This document shows positions 57,639-64,000 of a stretch of 64,000 nucleotides of DNA, piece by piece. Source of the DNA: an uncultured Carboxylicivirga sp. (GTDB lineage: Bacteria; Bacteroidota; Bacteroidia; Bacteroidales; Marinilabiliaceae). Position 1 is the stretch's first letter. Every line of letters starts with the position of its first letter. The stretch spans positions 5,552,501-5,616,500 of the forward strand of contig NZ_OY764327.1 of the NCBI RefSeq assembly GCF_963668385.1. Direction: 5' to 3'. Below the pieces are notes generated by a model, which was given only the letters and a program-made list of their open reading frames with translations, was not told where the DNA came from and did not search any database. The translations under genes and the position numbers were made by a program.

Positions 57639-57702
57639 ATAATCCGTTTATCAGTCCATCCCCAATAATGGTGAAACTGAACTCAAATCTATTTATCGTG
57701 TA

Positions 57703-58515
57703 TTAAAAGCACCAGCCAACGCGTACCCCCATACTCAAGGCCAATGGAAATTCATCTATACCTCCAATAAAAGCTTTGTGCATACCGTATTGATCATCGT
57801 CTTTACCAAAACCATACCCTATCCCCACAAAGGTATCTACGATAAAGCCATTATCAATTACCCATTGTTTACCAAAATTCAATAGAACTGCAAACATCAC
57901 ATTCGTCTCTCTTTCAACCGTTTCATAATCGGAATACCAATCCCACATTTCAAAATCATAATGATAATACGAGAAAGCTAATTCGGGTCGTATATAAGCA
58001 CCTTTTAAAATATGTGCATAACGCTGCCCGCGTATGTAATAATCAGGACTCTTAATAAATTTACAACCTAGCTTTAAAAACATACCTTTCTCATCGGTAG
58101 CATAAATATCATTTCCCACACCAATCAAACCAAGTGTTGCTTCAATACTTCTGCCGGGTTTTATGCTGCGCTCGTATCCTATATTAAAACTATTAAATAA
58201 GGGCGATAAGAAATTTACCTTAATGGCATTTTTGTGATTAGTAATATACTTTTGAGGATCGTATAATGTTGGGCTAAACTCAAGTACATTGCCATTAGCC
58301 AGTATTATTTTAGAAACATCTTCTTTATCAACACCAAACAAAATAGTTTCGCTAACTGCCGGATTGGTATATTTAATTTCCAGATCGCCAATCTCTTTTA
58401 TAACACAGTTGATAGTATCACTATTGACTTTAATAAGTTTGTCCTGAGCTTTTATTGATGTAATGATGCATAACGCGCTTAACAGACAGAATACTGTTTG
58501 AAGTAAATTTTTCAT
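57703..58515 (-). CDS. Uncharacterised secreted, probably outer-membrane protein
   Basis: A 270-residue protein with a signal peptide (cleavage near KAQ, residue 24). A short N-terminal beta segment (about 25-85) precedes a region rich in alternating hydrophobic and aromatic residues ending in Phe (GVRVGWCF), the usual end of an outer-membrane beta-barrel. No family recognised. It lies 37 bases downstream of the next gene on the same strand. Confidence 0.7.
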   Translation of the reverse strand: MKNLLQTVFCLLSALCIITSIKAQDKLIKVNSDTINCVIKEIGDLEIKYTNPAVSETILFGVDKEDVSKIILANGNVLEFSPTLYDPQKYITNHKNAIKVNFLSPLFNSFNIGYERSIKPGRSIEATLGLIGVGNDIYATDEKGMFLKLGCKFIKSPDYYIRGQRYAHILKGAYIRPELAFSYYHYDFEMWDWYSDYETVERETNVMFAVLLNFGKQWVIDNGFIVDTFVGIGYGFGKDDDQYGMHKAFIGGIDEFPLALSMGVRVGWCF

Positions 58516-58552
58516 TAGAGTTGGTTTAGTTTTGAATCACTCTAATGACAAG

Positions 58553-58972
58553 CTAAAACAAACCAACACGTATTCGCAATTGATTTAATTTTTCGAGATC
58601 CAACTGACGGCTAAATGAAAAACTCTGAAATCGTTGCTCCGCTTCACTAAAGCAAAACTTTGCCAACTCAATATGATGAATCGCTTCTTCATCTTTCTCC
58701 ATACATAAACACACATCGGCTGAAGTCATAAAGTATCGGCCCAAGGTATCTAAGTAAGTATCTGATATCTCACTCTCATCAAGCTTTTGCTTAAAATCAT
58801 CAATACTCATTTGTAAAAACTCATCATAGCTTAAACCCGTAACCCTTGCTGATTGATTGATTAAAAAATCGTATGCCTGCTCGGCTTTATCTTCTTGCTG
58901 AAGCTTTAATAGCTTAGAAATAAACTGTGCAATTTGCTCTATTATTCGAAGTATGTAATCACGCCTGTACAT
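58553..58972 (-). CDS. Uncharacterised helical protein (DUF6483-like)
   Basis: A 139-residue soluble, mostly helical protein. The start MYRRDYILRIIEQIAQFIS matches the pattern of DUF6483 proteins, also seen in Firmicutes, which may be TPR-like. No catalytic motif. It is followed after 37 bases by the barrel-like gene. Confidence 0.65.
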   Translation of the reverse strand: MYRRDYILRIIEQIAQFISKLLKLQQEDKAEQAYDFLINQSARVTGLSYDEFLQMSIDDFKQKLDESEISDTYLDTLGRYFMTSADVCLCMEKDEEAIHHIELAKFCFSEAEQRFQSFSFSRQLDLEKLNQLRIRVGLF

Positions 58973-59012
58973 ATATTGATGTTTTATTTTTAATGATCAA
59001 AATTATCACTAC

Positions 59013-59020
59013 CAAAGATA
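59013..59020 (-). promoter_or_regulatory. -7 box for the DUF6483-like gene
   Basis: On the - strand TATCTTTG, a consensus Bacteroidota -7 box, 40 bases before the ATG at 58972. A second box TAATTTTG (58998-59005) also fits. Neither has a -33 TTG at ideal spacing. The rest of the 306-base gap (58973-59278) shows nothing else I can support. Confidence 0.45.
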
Positions 59021-59278
59021 CAATGATTATTTTGCTCTTTATTCCATCAACTGATAAAACAGCAGAATTACCCTGTTATTTAATTACATATAACAGCTAC
59101 TACGTAACAATTTATCACCACAAACAGTATACAGCAATCTGAGGTATAAAGCTAAGCTATTCGCGAATATCGGTCTATATAATAACTTTATTTATACTCT
59201 TTTGTTTTTATAAGTTAAATAGACGATATTTGATTATTAAAACACAGGGACTGGAGAGAAACAACCAAATTACGTACA

Positions 59279-59659
59279 ATGAATAAAACGATTCTTAAAG
59301 AACCGACCAGAACTACTCCGTACATCAAATTGGATCATAATCATGGTTTAATTGAGTTCAAAGGAAAGCTAACACCTGAGAATTGTTCTGATTTGTTTGA
59401 TCCGATTATTCAGTGGATTGATGAATACCTTACTCAACCACTAGAAAAAACAGAACTTAATATCCAGTTAGAATATTTTAATACCCGATCGTCGGTTTAC
59501 TTATTGGATATTTTTAGAAAATTTGAACAAATCCTGGATCATAATCGAAAGATCACTATCAACTGGATATGCGAAAGCGATGATTTTGATATGATTGAAG
59601 CAGGCGAAGATTATCAGGCAATCATTAACGTTCCGATTAACATTGTTGAATACAATTAA
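59279..59659 (+). CDS. SiaC-family (DUF1987) regulatory phosphoprotein
   Basis: A 126-residue protein of the DUF1987/SiaC family: TPYIKLDHNHGLIEFKGKLTPEN, then ELNIQLEYFNTRSSVYLLDIF. In Pseudomonas SiaC a Thr in the NTSS loop is phosphorylated by SiaB and the protein regulates the diguanylate cyclase SiaD. Here the Asn-Thr pair is kept but the next Ser is Arg. No SiaA/SiaB/SiaD partner is in the window. It has a clear terminator and seems monocistronic. Confidence 0.85.
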   Translation: MNKTILKEPTRTTPYIKLDHNHGLIEFKGKLTPENCSDLFDPIIQWIDEYLTQPLEKTELNIQLEYFNTRSSVYLLDIFRKFEQILDHNRKITINWICESDDFDMIEAGEDYQAIINVPINIVEYN

Positions 59660-59680
59660 AATACACCTTTATAATAACAG

Positions 59681-59710
59681 AGGCTCTTCTATAAAAAGAG
59701 CCTTTTTTTA
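59681..59710 (+). terminator. Terminator after the SiaC-like gene
   Basis: AGGCTCTT (59681-59688) pairs with AAGAGCCT (59696-59703) across a seven-base loop, followed by seven T. A strong Rho-independent terminator 22 bases after the stop. Confidence 0.92.
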
Positions 59711-59749
59711 TGCCTACACCCTATAATTGTATCATATCAGAACAAATAA

Positions 59750-59782
59750 TTGCTAAAATCTTATCTCAAATTGATTACTTTG
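59750..59782 (+). promoter_or_regulatory. Probable promoter of the C69 dipeptidase gene
   Basis: TTG (59750-59752), 22-base spacer and TTACTTTG (59775-59782), one mismatch from TAnnTTTG. It lies inside the longer in-frame reading from TTG 59750 and supports the start at ATG 59813. Confidence 0.5.
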
Positions 59783-59812
59783 TGCCATCATCAATATAAA
59801 AAACAATCAGAT

Positions 59813-61426
59813 ATGATAAAACAATTTTCTGTTATTGCTATAGGCATCCTAACTGCAACTATATCAATAAGCGCACAGAACATCAAAGATCAAAAAAATG
59901 ATCCTTTCTTTGGCGAAAGTTGTACCTCAATAATGGTAAGTAAAGGTGCCACCACCGACGGATCGGTTATCACCAGTCATACTTGCGACGGACGATACAG
60001 AACCTGGGTAACCATGGAAAAAGGCGTATCTTATAAGAACGATACCGTTACATCAATTTTTAAAGGGAAACTAAGAACCGAAACGCCCTGGGACATGCGT
60101 GGCGTTAAAGAAGCAGGGCAAATTCCACAGGCTAAACAAACGTATGCCTTCTTAAATACAGCTTATCCTTGCCTTAACGAAAAGCAGTTAGCCATTGGCG
60201 AAACCACAACTGTAGGCCCCGAAGAATTAGTTAACGAGAAAGGAATGTTCCTGATTGAAGAATTGGAGCGAATTGCTTTGCAACGTTGTTCTACCGCCCG
60301 CGATGCTATTCAACTTATTGGCAAGCTAATAAAAGAATACGGATATGGCGACTGGGGCGAGTGCATTACCATTGCCGACAAAAAAGAAGTGTGGCAACTC
60401 GAGATATTTGGCGAAGGACCTGATAATATTGGCGGTGTTTGGGCAGCTCAGCGAATACCTGACGGTCATGTGGGTGTGTCGGCAAATATATCGCGTATTG
60501 GCGAACTTAAATTGAAAGACAAAGACCATTATATGGCTTCGGATAATGTATTTAAAGTGGCTAAAAAGCTGGGACGTTGGGATGGCAAAGAGCCGTTTAA
60601 GTTTTGGAAAGCATATGGCGATAACGAAAAACCATTTAACATTCGCGAGTACTTTATTTTTAACACACTGGCTCCGTCTTTACACCTAAGTTACGATGCC
60701 GACGAACTTCCATTTTCGGTTAAACCCGATCATCCGGTAAGTGTTGAGGATGTTATGGCTTTGTACCGTCAAACCTACGAAGGTACGGCGTTTGACATGA
60801 CCCAAAATATTAAGATAATAAAAAAGAAGAGAGACGATGATGGAAAAGTGATAGGACAGGACACCATTACCTCACCTATTGCCAATCCCTGGCCAACAGG
60901 ATCGGCCCGCAACACCTACAATTATCTCGATAGCACAGCCATAACTTATCAACGTACGGTTGCTGTTTCGTGGTGTTCATATTCCGAAATTATTCAGCTT
61001 CGCGATTGGTTACCTGATGAAGTAGGTGGTGTTGCCTGGTTATCGTTCGACAATCCGGCCGAAAGTCCTCGTATTCCAGTATATGCAGGTACTACTGAGT
61101 TACCCGAAAGCTTTAATTATTGCGGACAAAAACGTTATAGAGATGATGCTATTATCTGGAAATACCGAAAAGCTAATAAGCTGGCAACATTAGCCTGGCA
61201 AGAAACCAAAGGCGATGTGTTAAAGGAGGTATTGCATTTCGAAAACAAAGGTTTGAAAAACGGAACTTTGCTCGAACAGCAAGTTGAATCGCTTATAAAA
61301 GATGGTAAAAAAGAAGAAGCACAAGAGCTTCTTAATAGATATACTTTTGACTTTACAGGCGAAACCATTTATAAATGGAAAAATCTGGAAGATCGTTACT
61401 GGAGTCGTTTTGGCTTGGGATTTTAA
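59813..61426 (+). CDS. C69-family dipeptidase (PepD-like), secreted
   Basis: About 537 residues from ATG 59813, chosen because it yields a normal signal peptide (MIKQFSVIAIGILTATISIS, cleavage near SAQ) and because a promoter lies just upstream. The Ntn-hydrolase nucleophile is Cys37 in GESCTSIMVSKGATTDGS; in this family it becomes N-terminal after self-processing. Other conserved parts are WGECITIADKKEVWQLEIFGEGP and WCSYSEIIQLRDWLPDE. It cleaves dipeptides, probably in the periplasm. Confidence 0.92.
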   Translation: MIKQFSVIAIGILTATISISAQNIKDQKNDPFFGESCTSIMVSKGATTDGSVITSHTCDGRYRTWVTMEKGVSYKNDTVTSIFKGKLRTETPWDMRGVKEAGQIPQAKQTYAFLNTAYPCLNEKQLAIGETTTVGPEELVNEKGMFLIEELERIALQRCSTARDAIQLIGKLIKEYGYGDWGECITIADKKEVWQLEIFGEGPDNIGGVWAAQRIPDGHVGVSANISRIGELKLKDKDHYMASDNVFKVAKKLGRWDGKEPFKFWKAYGDNEKPFNIREYFIFNTLAPSLHLSYDADELPFSVKPDHPVSVEDVMALYRQTYEGTAFDMTQNIKIIKKKRDDDGKVIGQDTITSPIANPWPTGSARNTYNYLDSTAITYQRTVAVSWCSYSEIIQLRDWLPDEVGGVAWLSFDNPAESPRIPVYAGTTELPESFNYCGQKRYRDDAIIWKYRKANKLATLAWQETKGDVLKEVLHFENKGLKNGTLLEQQVESLIKDGKKEEAQELLNRYTFDFTGETIYKWKNLEDRYWSRFGLGF

Positions 61427-61436
61427 AATGATATTT

Positions 61437-61474
61437 AAAAGCTCCCCTCGGGAAACTATTAATGGGGAGCTTTT
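61437..61474. terminator. Bidirectional terminator between C69 dipeptidase and HU-like gene
   Basis: A perfect 11-bp stem AAAAGCTCCCC (61437-61447) / GGGGAGCTTTT (61464-61474). It can serve both convergent genes, as A/T-rich ends flank both sides. Confidence 0.85.
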
Positions 61475-61495
61475 AAGTATTAATAACAAATATCT

Positions 61496-61879
61496 TTATA
61501 CCGAAGACTTTTGGAAACTAGCATCAGCTAATTTCTTTTTCAAATCTTTACCCGGTGTAAAAATGATTTTTACATTTTTAATCATAGAAGCATTAAACGC
61601 TTCGGCACTTTCAACCCCCTCGCTGCTAAACGATAGGCGGAGTGTACCTAAATCGCCTAGATTGACAGAATTACCATCCAACAAGTACTTTGGAATCTGA
61701 TCTACCAAATTATCCAATGTACTATTAACATCTCCTCTGGTTAACGAGGATTTTTCAACAATATCGACACTTATTGCTTTGAGTGTTTTCTTTCCCGATA
61801 AAACAGGTGTTGCATATAACTTCTTTGCTGCCTCTGGTTTACTTGGATTTCTTCTTTCAACTAACTTGTATTTAATCAT
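61496..61879 (-). CDS. HU-like DNA-binding protein (Bacteroidota HU-HIG type)
   Basis: 127 residues from ATG 61879 (MIKYKLVERRNPSKPEAAKK). A longer frame from 61954 would add 25 residues of AT-rich leader and is rejected. The N-terminal extension LYATPVLSGKKTLKAISVDI before the HU helices, and the LGDLGTLRLSFSSEGVESAEAFNASMI beta arm, are typical of the Bacteroidota HU-HIG/viral-histone-like group. A nucleoid protein; several paralogues per genome are common. Confidence 0.9.
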   Translation of the reverse strand: MIKYKLVERRNPSKPEAAKKLYATPVLSGKKTLKAISVDIVEKSSLTRGDVNSTLDNLVDQIPKYLLDGNSVNLGDLGTLRLSFSSEGVESAEAFNASMIKNVKIIFTPGKDLKKKLADASFQKSSV

Positions 61880-62027
61880 CTGAATAAATATTAAAGGTGA
61901 ATTATTATACTTATTAAAGATAATAATATTCCTTACAATTACAATATCCCCCACGGGTTATACACCCAACTTTTATTAACCTTAGCTATTAAGATGTTAA
62001 GATACATATAGTACTTTTTTTATCTCC

Positions 62028-62123
62028 ATAGTTATGGAATTATACTTTCATAGTTATGAAAATAAATTTTGATAGTTATGAAAAAATATTTTCGTAACTA
62101 TCAAAATTTATTTTCGCAACTAT
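62028..62123. repeat. Five 22-bp units forming a 35-bp near-perfect hairpin
   Basis: The core ATAGTTATG occurs at 62028, 62050 and 62072 (period exactly 22) and its inverse TAACTAT/CAACTAT at 62095 and 62117 (again 22 apart). The second and third forward units pair with the inverse units: arm 62050-62084 with 62089-62123, leaving a four-base loop AATA. Of 35 pairs one is mismatched and two are G-T. This is too regular for chance in an AT-rich gap. It may be a mobile hairpin, a protein-binding array or an RNA structure. Confidence 0.75.
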
Positions 62124-62130
62124 ATATTTT

Positions 62131-62340
62131 TCATTTCTTACCTATTACCTGCATTCGACGTAAACTTTTAAACTGAGAACGCTTACCAATGGTGAATTTC
62201 AAGTGTATATTAACGAAAGAATAGCGGGCTATTTTGGGTCGATTGCACGAAGCAAATTGCTGTTTGTAAGTGGAAATTAGCACGCTTTGAATAAAAGTGG
62301 GTGTCCAAAAAAGTAATTCGGCAAATGCGGAATTTTTCAA
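62131..62340 (-). other. Weak 69-codon reading frame in repeat region
   Basis: A - strand frame (MKNSAFAELLFWTPTFIQS..., basic and Ser-rich in its second half) with no ribosome-binding site, promoter or recognisable domain. It sits between the 22-bp repeat array and the GC palindromes, so it could be part of a repeated intergenic element rather than a gene. Confidence 0.2.
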
Positions 62341-62373
62341 ATTGTAATTTTGTTTTCAATTAACCCCACCAAA

Positions 62374-62411
62374 CCTCCCCTAAAAGGGAGGCTTAAGTCC
62401 CCTGCAGGGGA
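62374..62411. repeat. GC-rich intergenic palindromes
   Basis: CCTCCC (62374-62379) and GGGAGG (62386-62391) form a small stem, followed at 62398-62411 by the perfect 14-bp palindrome TCCCCTGCAGGGGA. The GC content stands out strongly from the surroundings. Such CCTCCCC/GGGGAGG elements are common dispersed intergenic repeats in Bacteroidota; copy number here cannot be tested from one window. Confidence 0.6.
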
Positions 62412-62596
62412 ATCGAAGATCGGCAAAGCCAATTAGGGATAACTATTTAACTTATGATACAAGCCCGAAAGTGGGTTGAACTTTGCTATAAAACAATTTG
62501 AACTATTGATTCGCATTATTAACAAATACTTAAAGCGTGAGTAAAAGCTTAACCTTTCGTTCAGTTTCAACTTAAATTAACTTCATGTTGGGTTAA

Positions 62597-62604
62597 TACA
62601 TTTG
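62597..62604 (+). promoter_or_regulatory. -7 box of the small secreted protein gene
   Basis: TACATTTG matches TAnnTTTG exactly and lies 36 bases before ATG 62641. The -33 element is weak. Confidence 0.6.
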
Positions 62605-62640
62605 TGTAAATGAGAAACAGGAATTATTAATCTAACACAA

Positions 62641-63204
62641 ATGAAAAAGAAAGCAATTTTTAAACTAAGTCTGTTGGTAGCACTTACCATTGGGCTATAT
62701 GGTCCTTTGAAAGCACAGGACGCATTAACTTACACCAAAGAGATAAAGGCTAAAACGCCACAAGAAATTAATACAGCTATCAGTAATTTAACTTTAACAC
62801 TGGTTGAAAAAACCAACGCCAATGTATGCGCACAATGCAAAGACAAAAACGTTGTTATTTTCAAAGGGCAAATACCATTAACCTTAACCAACAATCCGTA
62901 CGATGTAGCTTATAATTTTAATGGCTATATCAATTATCAATTAGAAGTGAATTACAATAATGGTATTGAATTAACTTTTAAAAACCTGAAACACGAATCG
63001 AAAAACTCGATTAATGGTTTTGATCTTAACTATGGCCAGTTATTATCCAATGGTTCTACTTCAAAAAATGCGGTTTACAACAATTATAACTTTTTGCTGG
63101 AAGATTATCGAAAAATAACTCTTTTTCAAACCGATAAAGACATGGAAAAACGAATCCAACAAAAAGTAATTGATAATATTGATGAGTTGATAGCAGAAAA
63201 ATAA
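62641..63204 (+). CDS. Small secreted protein of unknown function
   Basis: A 187-residue protein with a signal peptide (cleavage near KAQ, residue 26). A CxxC pair (ANVCAQCKDKNVV) lies near residues 61-64. The rest is rich in Asn and Tyr and predicted mostly beta (YNFNGYINYQLEVNYNNGIELTF). It may belong to a DUF4468-like group of periplasmic proteins, but I cannot confirm this. Single gene with its own promoter and terminator. Confidence 0.7.
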   Translation: MKKKAIFKLSLLVALTIGLYGPLKAQDALTYTKEIKAKTPQEINTAISNLTLTLVEKTNANVCAQCKDKNVVIFKGQIPLTLTNNPYDVAYNFNGYINYQLEVNYNNGIELTFKNLKHESKNSINGFDLNYGQLLSNGSTSKNAVYNNYNFLLEDYRKITLFQTDKDMEKRIQQKVIDNIDELIAEK

Positions 63205-63225
63205 CTGCTGCTTTAATAAAAGGTT

Positions 63226-63264
63226 TCCCGTATAGGTGTATTAATCTCTATACGGGATTTTTTA
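63226..63264 (+). terminator. Terminator after the small secreted protein gene
   Basis: A perfect 10-bp stem TCCCGTATAG (63226-63235) / CTATACGGGA (63248-63257) followed by seven T. It lies 22 bases after the stop and may also serve the convergent antiporter gene. Confidence 0.9.
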
Positions 63265-63289
63265 TGAATAAAGGTAAGTTTTAAATCTA

Positions 63290-64000
63290 TTATTCAGCTT
63301 TCTCCAATAAATGAGGACCAAATACTTTAATGCCTATTGCACCAATAGGAGCTGTAACCACAATACTTAATACAGCTAATGCCAATATGGTTTGTCCGGT
63401 TTGAGTAGTAACATCACCCAATCGTCCCTCTCCTATCATTGTTAACGGTACTGCCCCAATAGCAGCCTGCACCGTTGCTTTAGGTAAATAGGCAATTACA
63501 CTAAAAATACGTTCTTTATTATTAAGTTTTGACCCCAATAACGAAAGCCACACTCCAATACTTCGAGCCGTTAAACCTAACAAAAGAATTAACAAACCGC
63601 TACCTATTAACGATGCATTTAATTGCGATATTTGCACTTCGGTTCCGATATAAACAAACAATAAAATTTCGGCCAACACCCATACTTTATTAAACTTAGC
63701 CGATAAGCGATTGGCCAGCTTGTCGTATTTTTCCAATATCATAAAACCAATGCCCATAATACCAAGCAGTCCGGCCAGCGGAACAATCTCTTTCAGACTT
63801 TCCCACTCGGTAAACTCGTAAAACATAACTGCTATAATCATGAAGATGATTACTTTTTTGGTATCGCGAATATGATATCGTTTAAAAAACCAGACTAAAA
63901 CCAAACCAATCAAAGCACCCAATAAAGCACCTAAGGCAATTCCAATAGGTACGCTCCACAAAATATGGGTGTAATCAATGGCATTTCCGGCTGCTAATCC
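63290..64000 (-). CDS. Cation:proton antiporter (NhaP/CPA-like), 3' part only
   Basis: The frame stays open to the right edge of the window (upstream codons read LAAGNAIDYTHILWSVP), so the 5' end is missing and the Met at 63961 is not a true start. About 236 residues are visible with six or seven hydrophobic helices. The motifs FVYIGTEVQISQL, LTARSIGVWLSLLG and YLPKATVQAAIGAVPL are typical of the last helices of CPA-family Na+(K+)/H+ antiporters. Confidence 0.85.
   Translation of the reverse strand, partial: GLAAGNAIDYTHILWSVPIGIALGALLGALIGLVLVWFFKRYHIRDTKKVIIFMIIAVMFYEFTEWESLKEIVPLAGLLGIMGIGFMILEKYDKLANRLSAKFNKVWVLAEILLFVYIGTEVQISQLNASLIGSGLLILLLGLTARSIGVWLSLLGSKLNNKERIFSVIAYLPKATVQAAIGAVPLTMIGEGRLGDVTTQTGQTILALAVLSIVVTAPIGAIGIKVFGPHLLEKAE

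Larger units (their letters stand above)
61955..62640. other. Long repeat-bearing intergenic region
   Basis: About 690 bases between the HU-like gene and the small secreted protein gene. It holds the 22-bp-periodic hairpin at 62028-62123, a weak - strand frame at 62131-62340 and the GC-rich palindromes at 62374-62411, all listed separately, and the promoter of the next gene at 62597-62604. No tRNA or convincing gene was recognised. Confidence 0.6.

Noticed and set aside
61880-61954. N-terminal extension of the HU-like protein to 61954
   Set aside because: The extra 25 residues are Ile/Asn-rich translation of AT-rich leader; family proteins start at MIKYKL-like sequence.

Overview
The window looks like a chromosomal segment of an anaerobic or facultatively anaerobic Bacteroidota, probably close to the Marinilabiliales/Prolixibacteraceae group. 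The basis is low G+C, Bacteroidota -7 boxes (TAnnTTTG) upstream of several genes, Bacteroidota-restricted families (a HYC_CC_PP-like protein, an HU-like protein with an N-terminal extension, DUF2023 beside flavodoxin), and secreted glycosidases with NPCBM modules. The taxonomic placement is inference. No rRNA, tRNA, CRISPR array, prophage or complete insertion sequence was seen.

Region 1 (1-14914, all + strand, genes almost abutting) is the most unusual part. It appears to be one long operon. It starts with the cut-off tail of a Cys-rich protein. Next come a polyferredoxin with a Tat-like N-terminus, a NosR/NapH-type membrane iron-sulfur protein, and a membrane-anchored PQQ-type beta-propeller. 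These are followed by a giant NuoE-NuoF fusion (FMN/NAD(P)H module) and a NuoG-like [2Fe-2S]/[4Fe-4S] protein with no catalytic domain. The operon closes with a lipoprotein propeller, a LolD/LolE-like ABC transporter, a GT4 glycosyltransferase and a third secreted propeller. My reading is an NAD(P)H-linked electron-transfer chain that reaches the membrane and periplasm and serves a catalytic partner encoded upstream of the window. A LytS/LytTR two-component pair follows (15069-16831).

Region 2 (16890-24972, - strand) holds a Bcr/CflA-type MFS exporter and a compact operon larB-larC-larE-cbiM-cbiQ-cbiO, which would import nickel and build the nickel-pincer nucleotide. No larA is present. An aldo/keto reductase lies upstream. 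Region 3 (25225-31335) carries an MrfA-like DEAD/H helicase, the RlmG-type rRNA methyltransferase and a UvrD/PcrA helicase, the last two convergent with overlapping stop codons. Region 4 (31512-39410, - strand) is a carbohydrate-degradation cluster: SDR, GH2, sialate O-acetylesterase-like enzyme and GH27 with two NPCBM domains. It has no SusC/SusD.

Region 5 (39623-47573) has a serine beta-lactamase-like lipoprotein, a cold-shock protein, TrmO, a nucleotide-sugar-epimerase-like protein, and a type I secretion-like operon (ABC protein, HlyD adaptor, TolC) whose ABC ATPase has lost most catalytic motifs. Region 6 (48017-56062, + strand) is a copper/heavy-metal RND efflux locus: a HYC_CC_PP protein, CusA, a TolC-type channel, and a CusB-like adaptor with metal-binding N-terminus and two HMA domains. 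A secreted single-HMA protein repeats the same HMA plus 'LPxCCxYDR' module.

Region 7 (56070-64000) includes DUF2023-flavodoxin, several uncharacterised proteins, an orphan SiaC-like protein, a C69 dipeptidase, an HU-like protein, a repeat-rich intergenic stretch with a striking 22-bp-periodic hairpin, a small secreted protein and the 3' part of a cation/proton antiporter.
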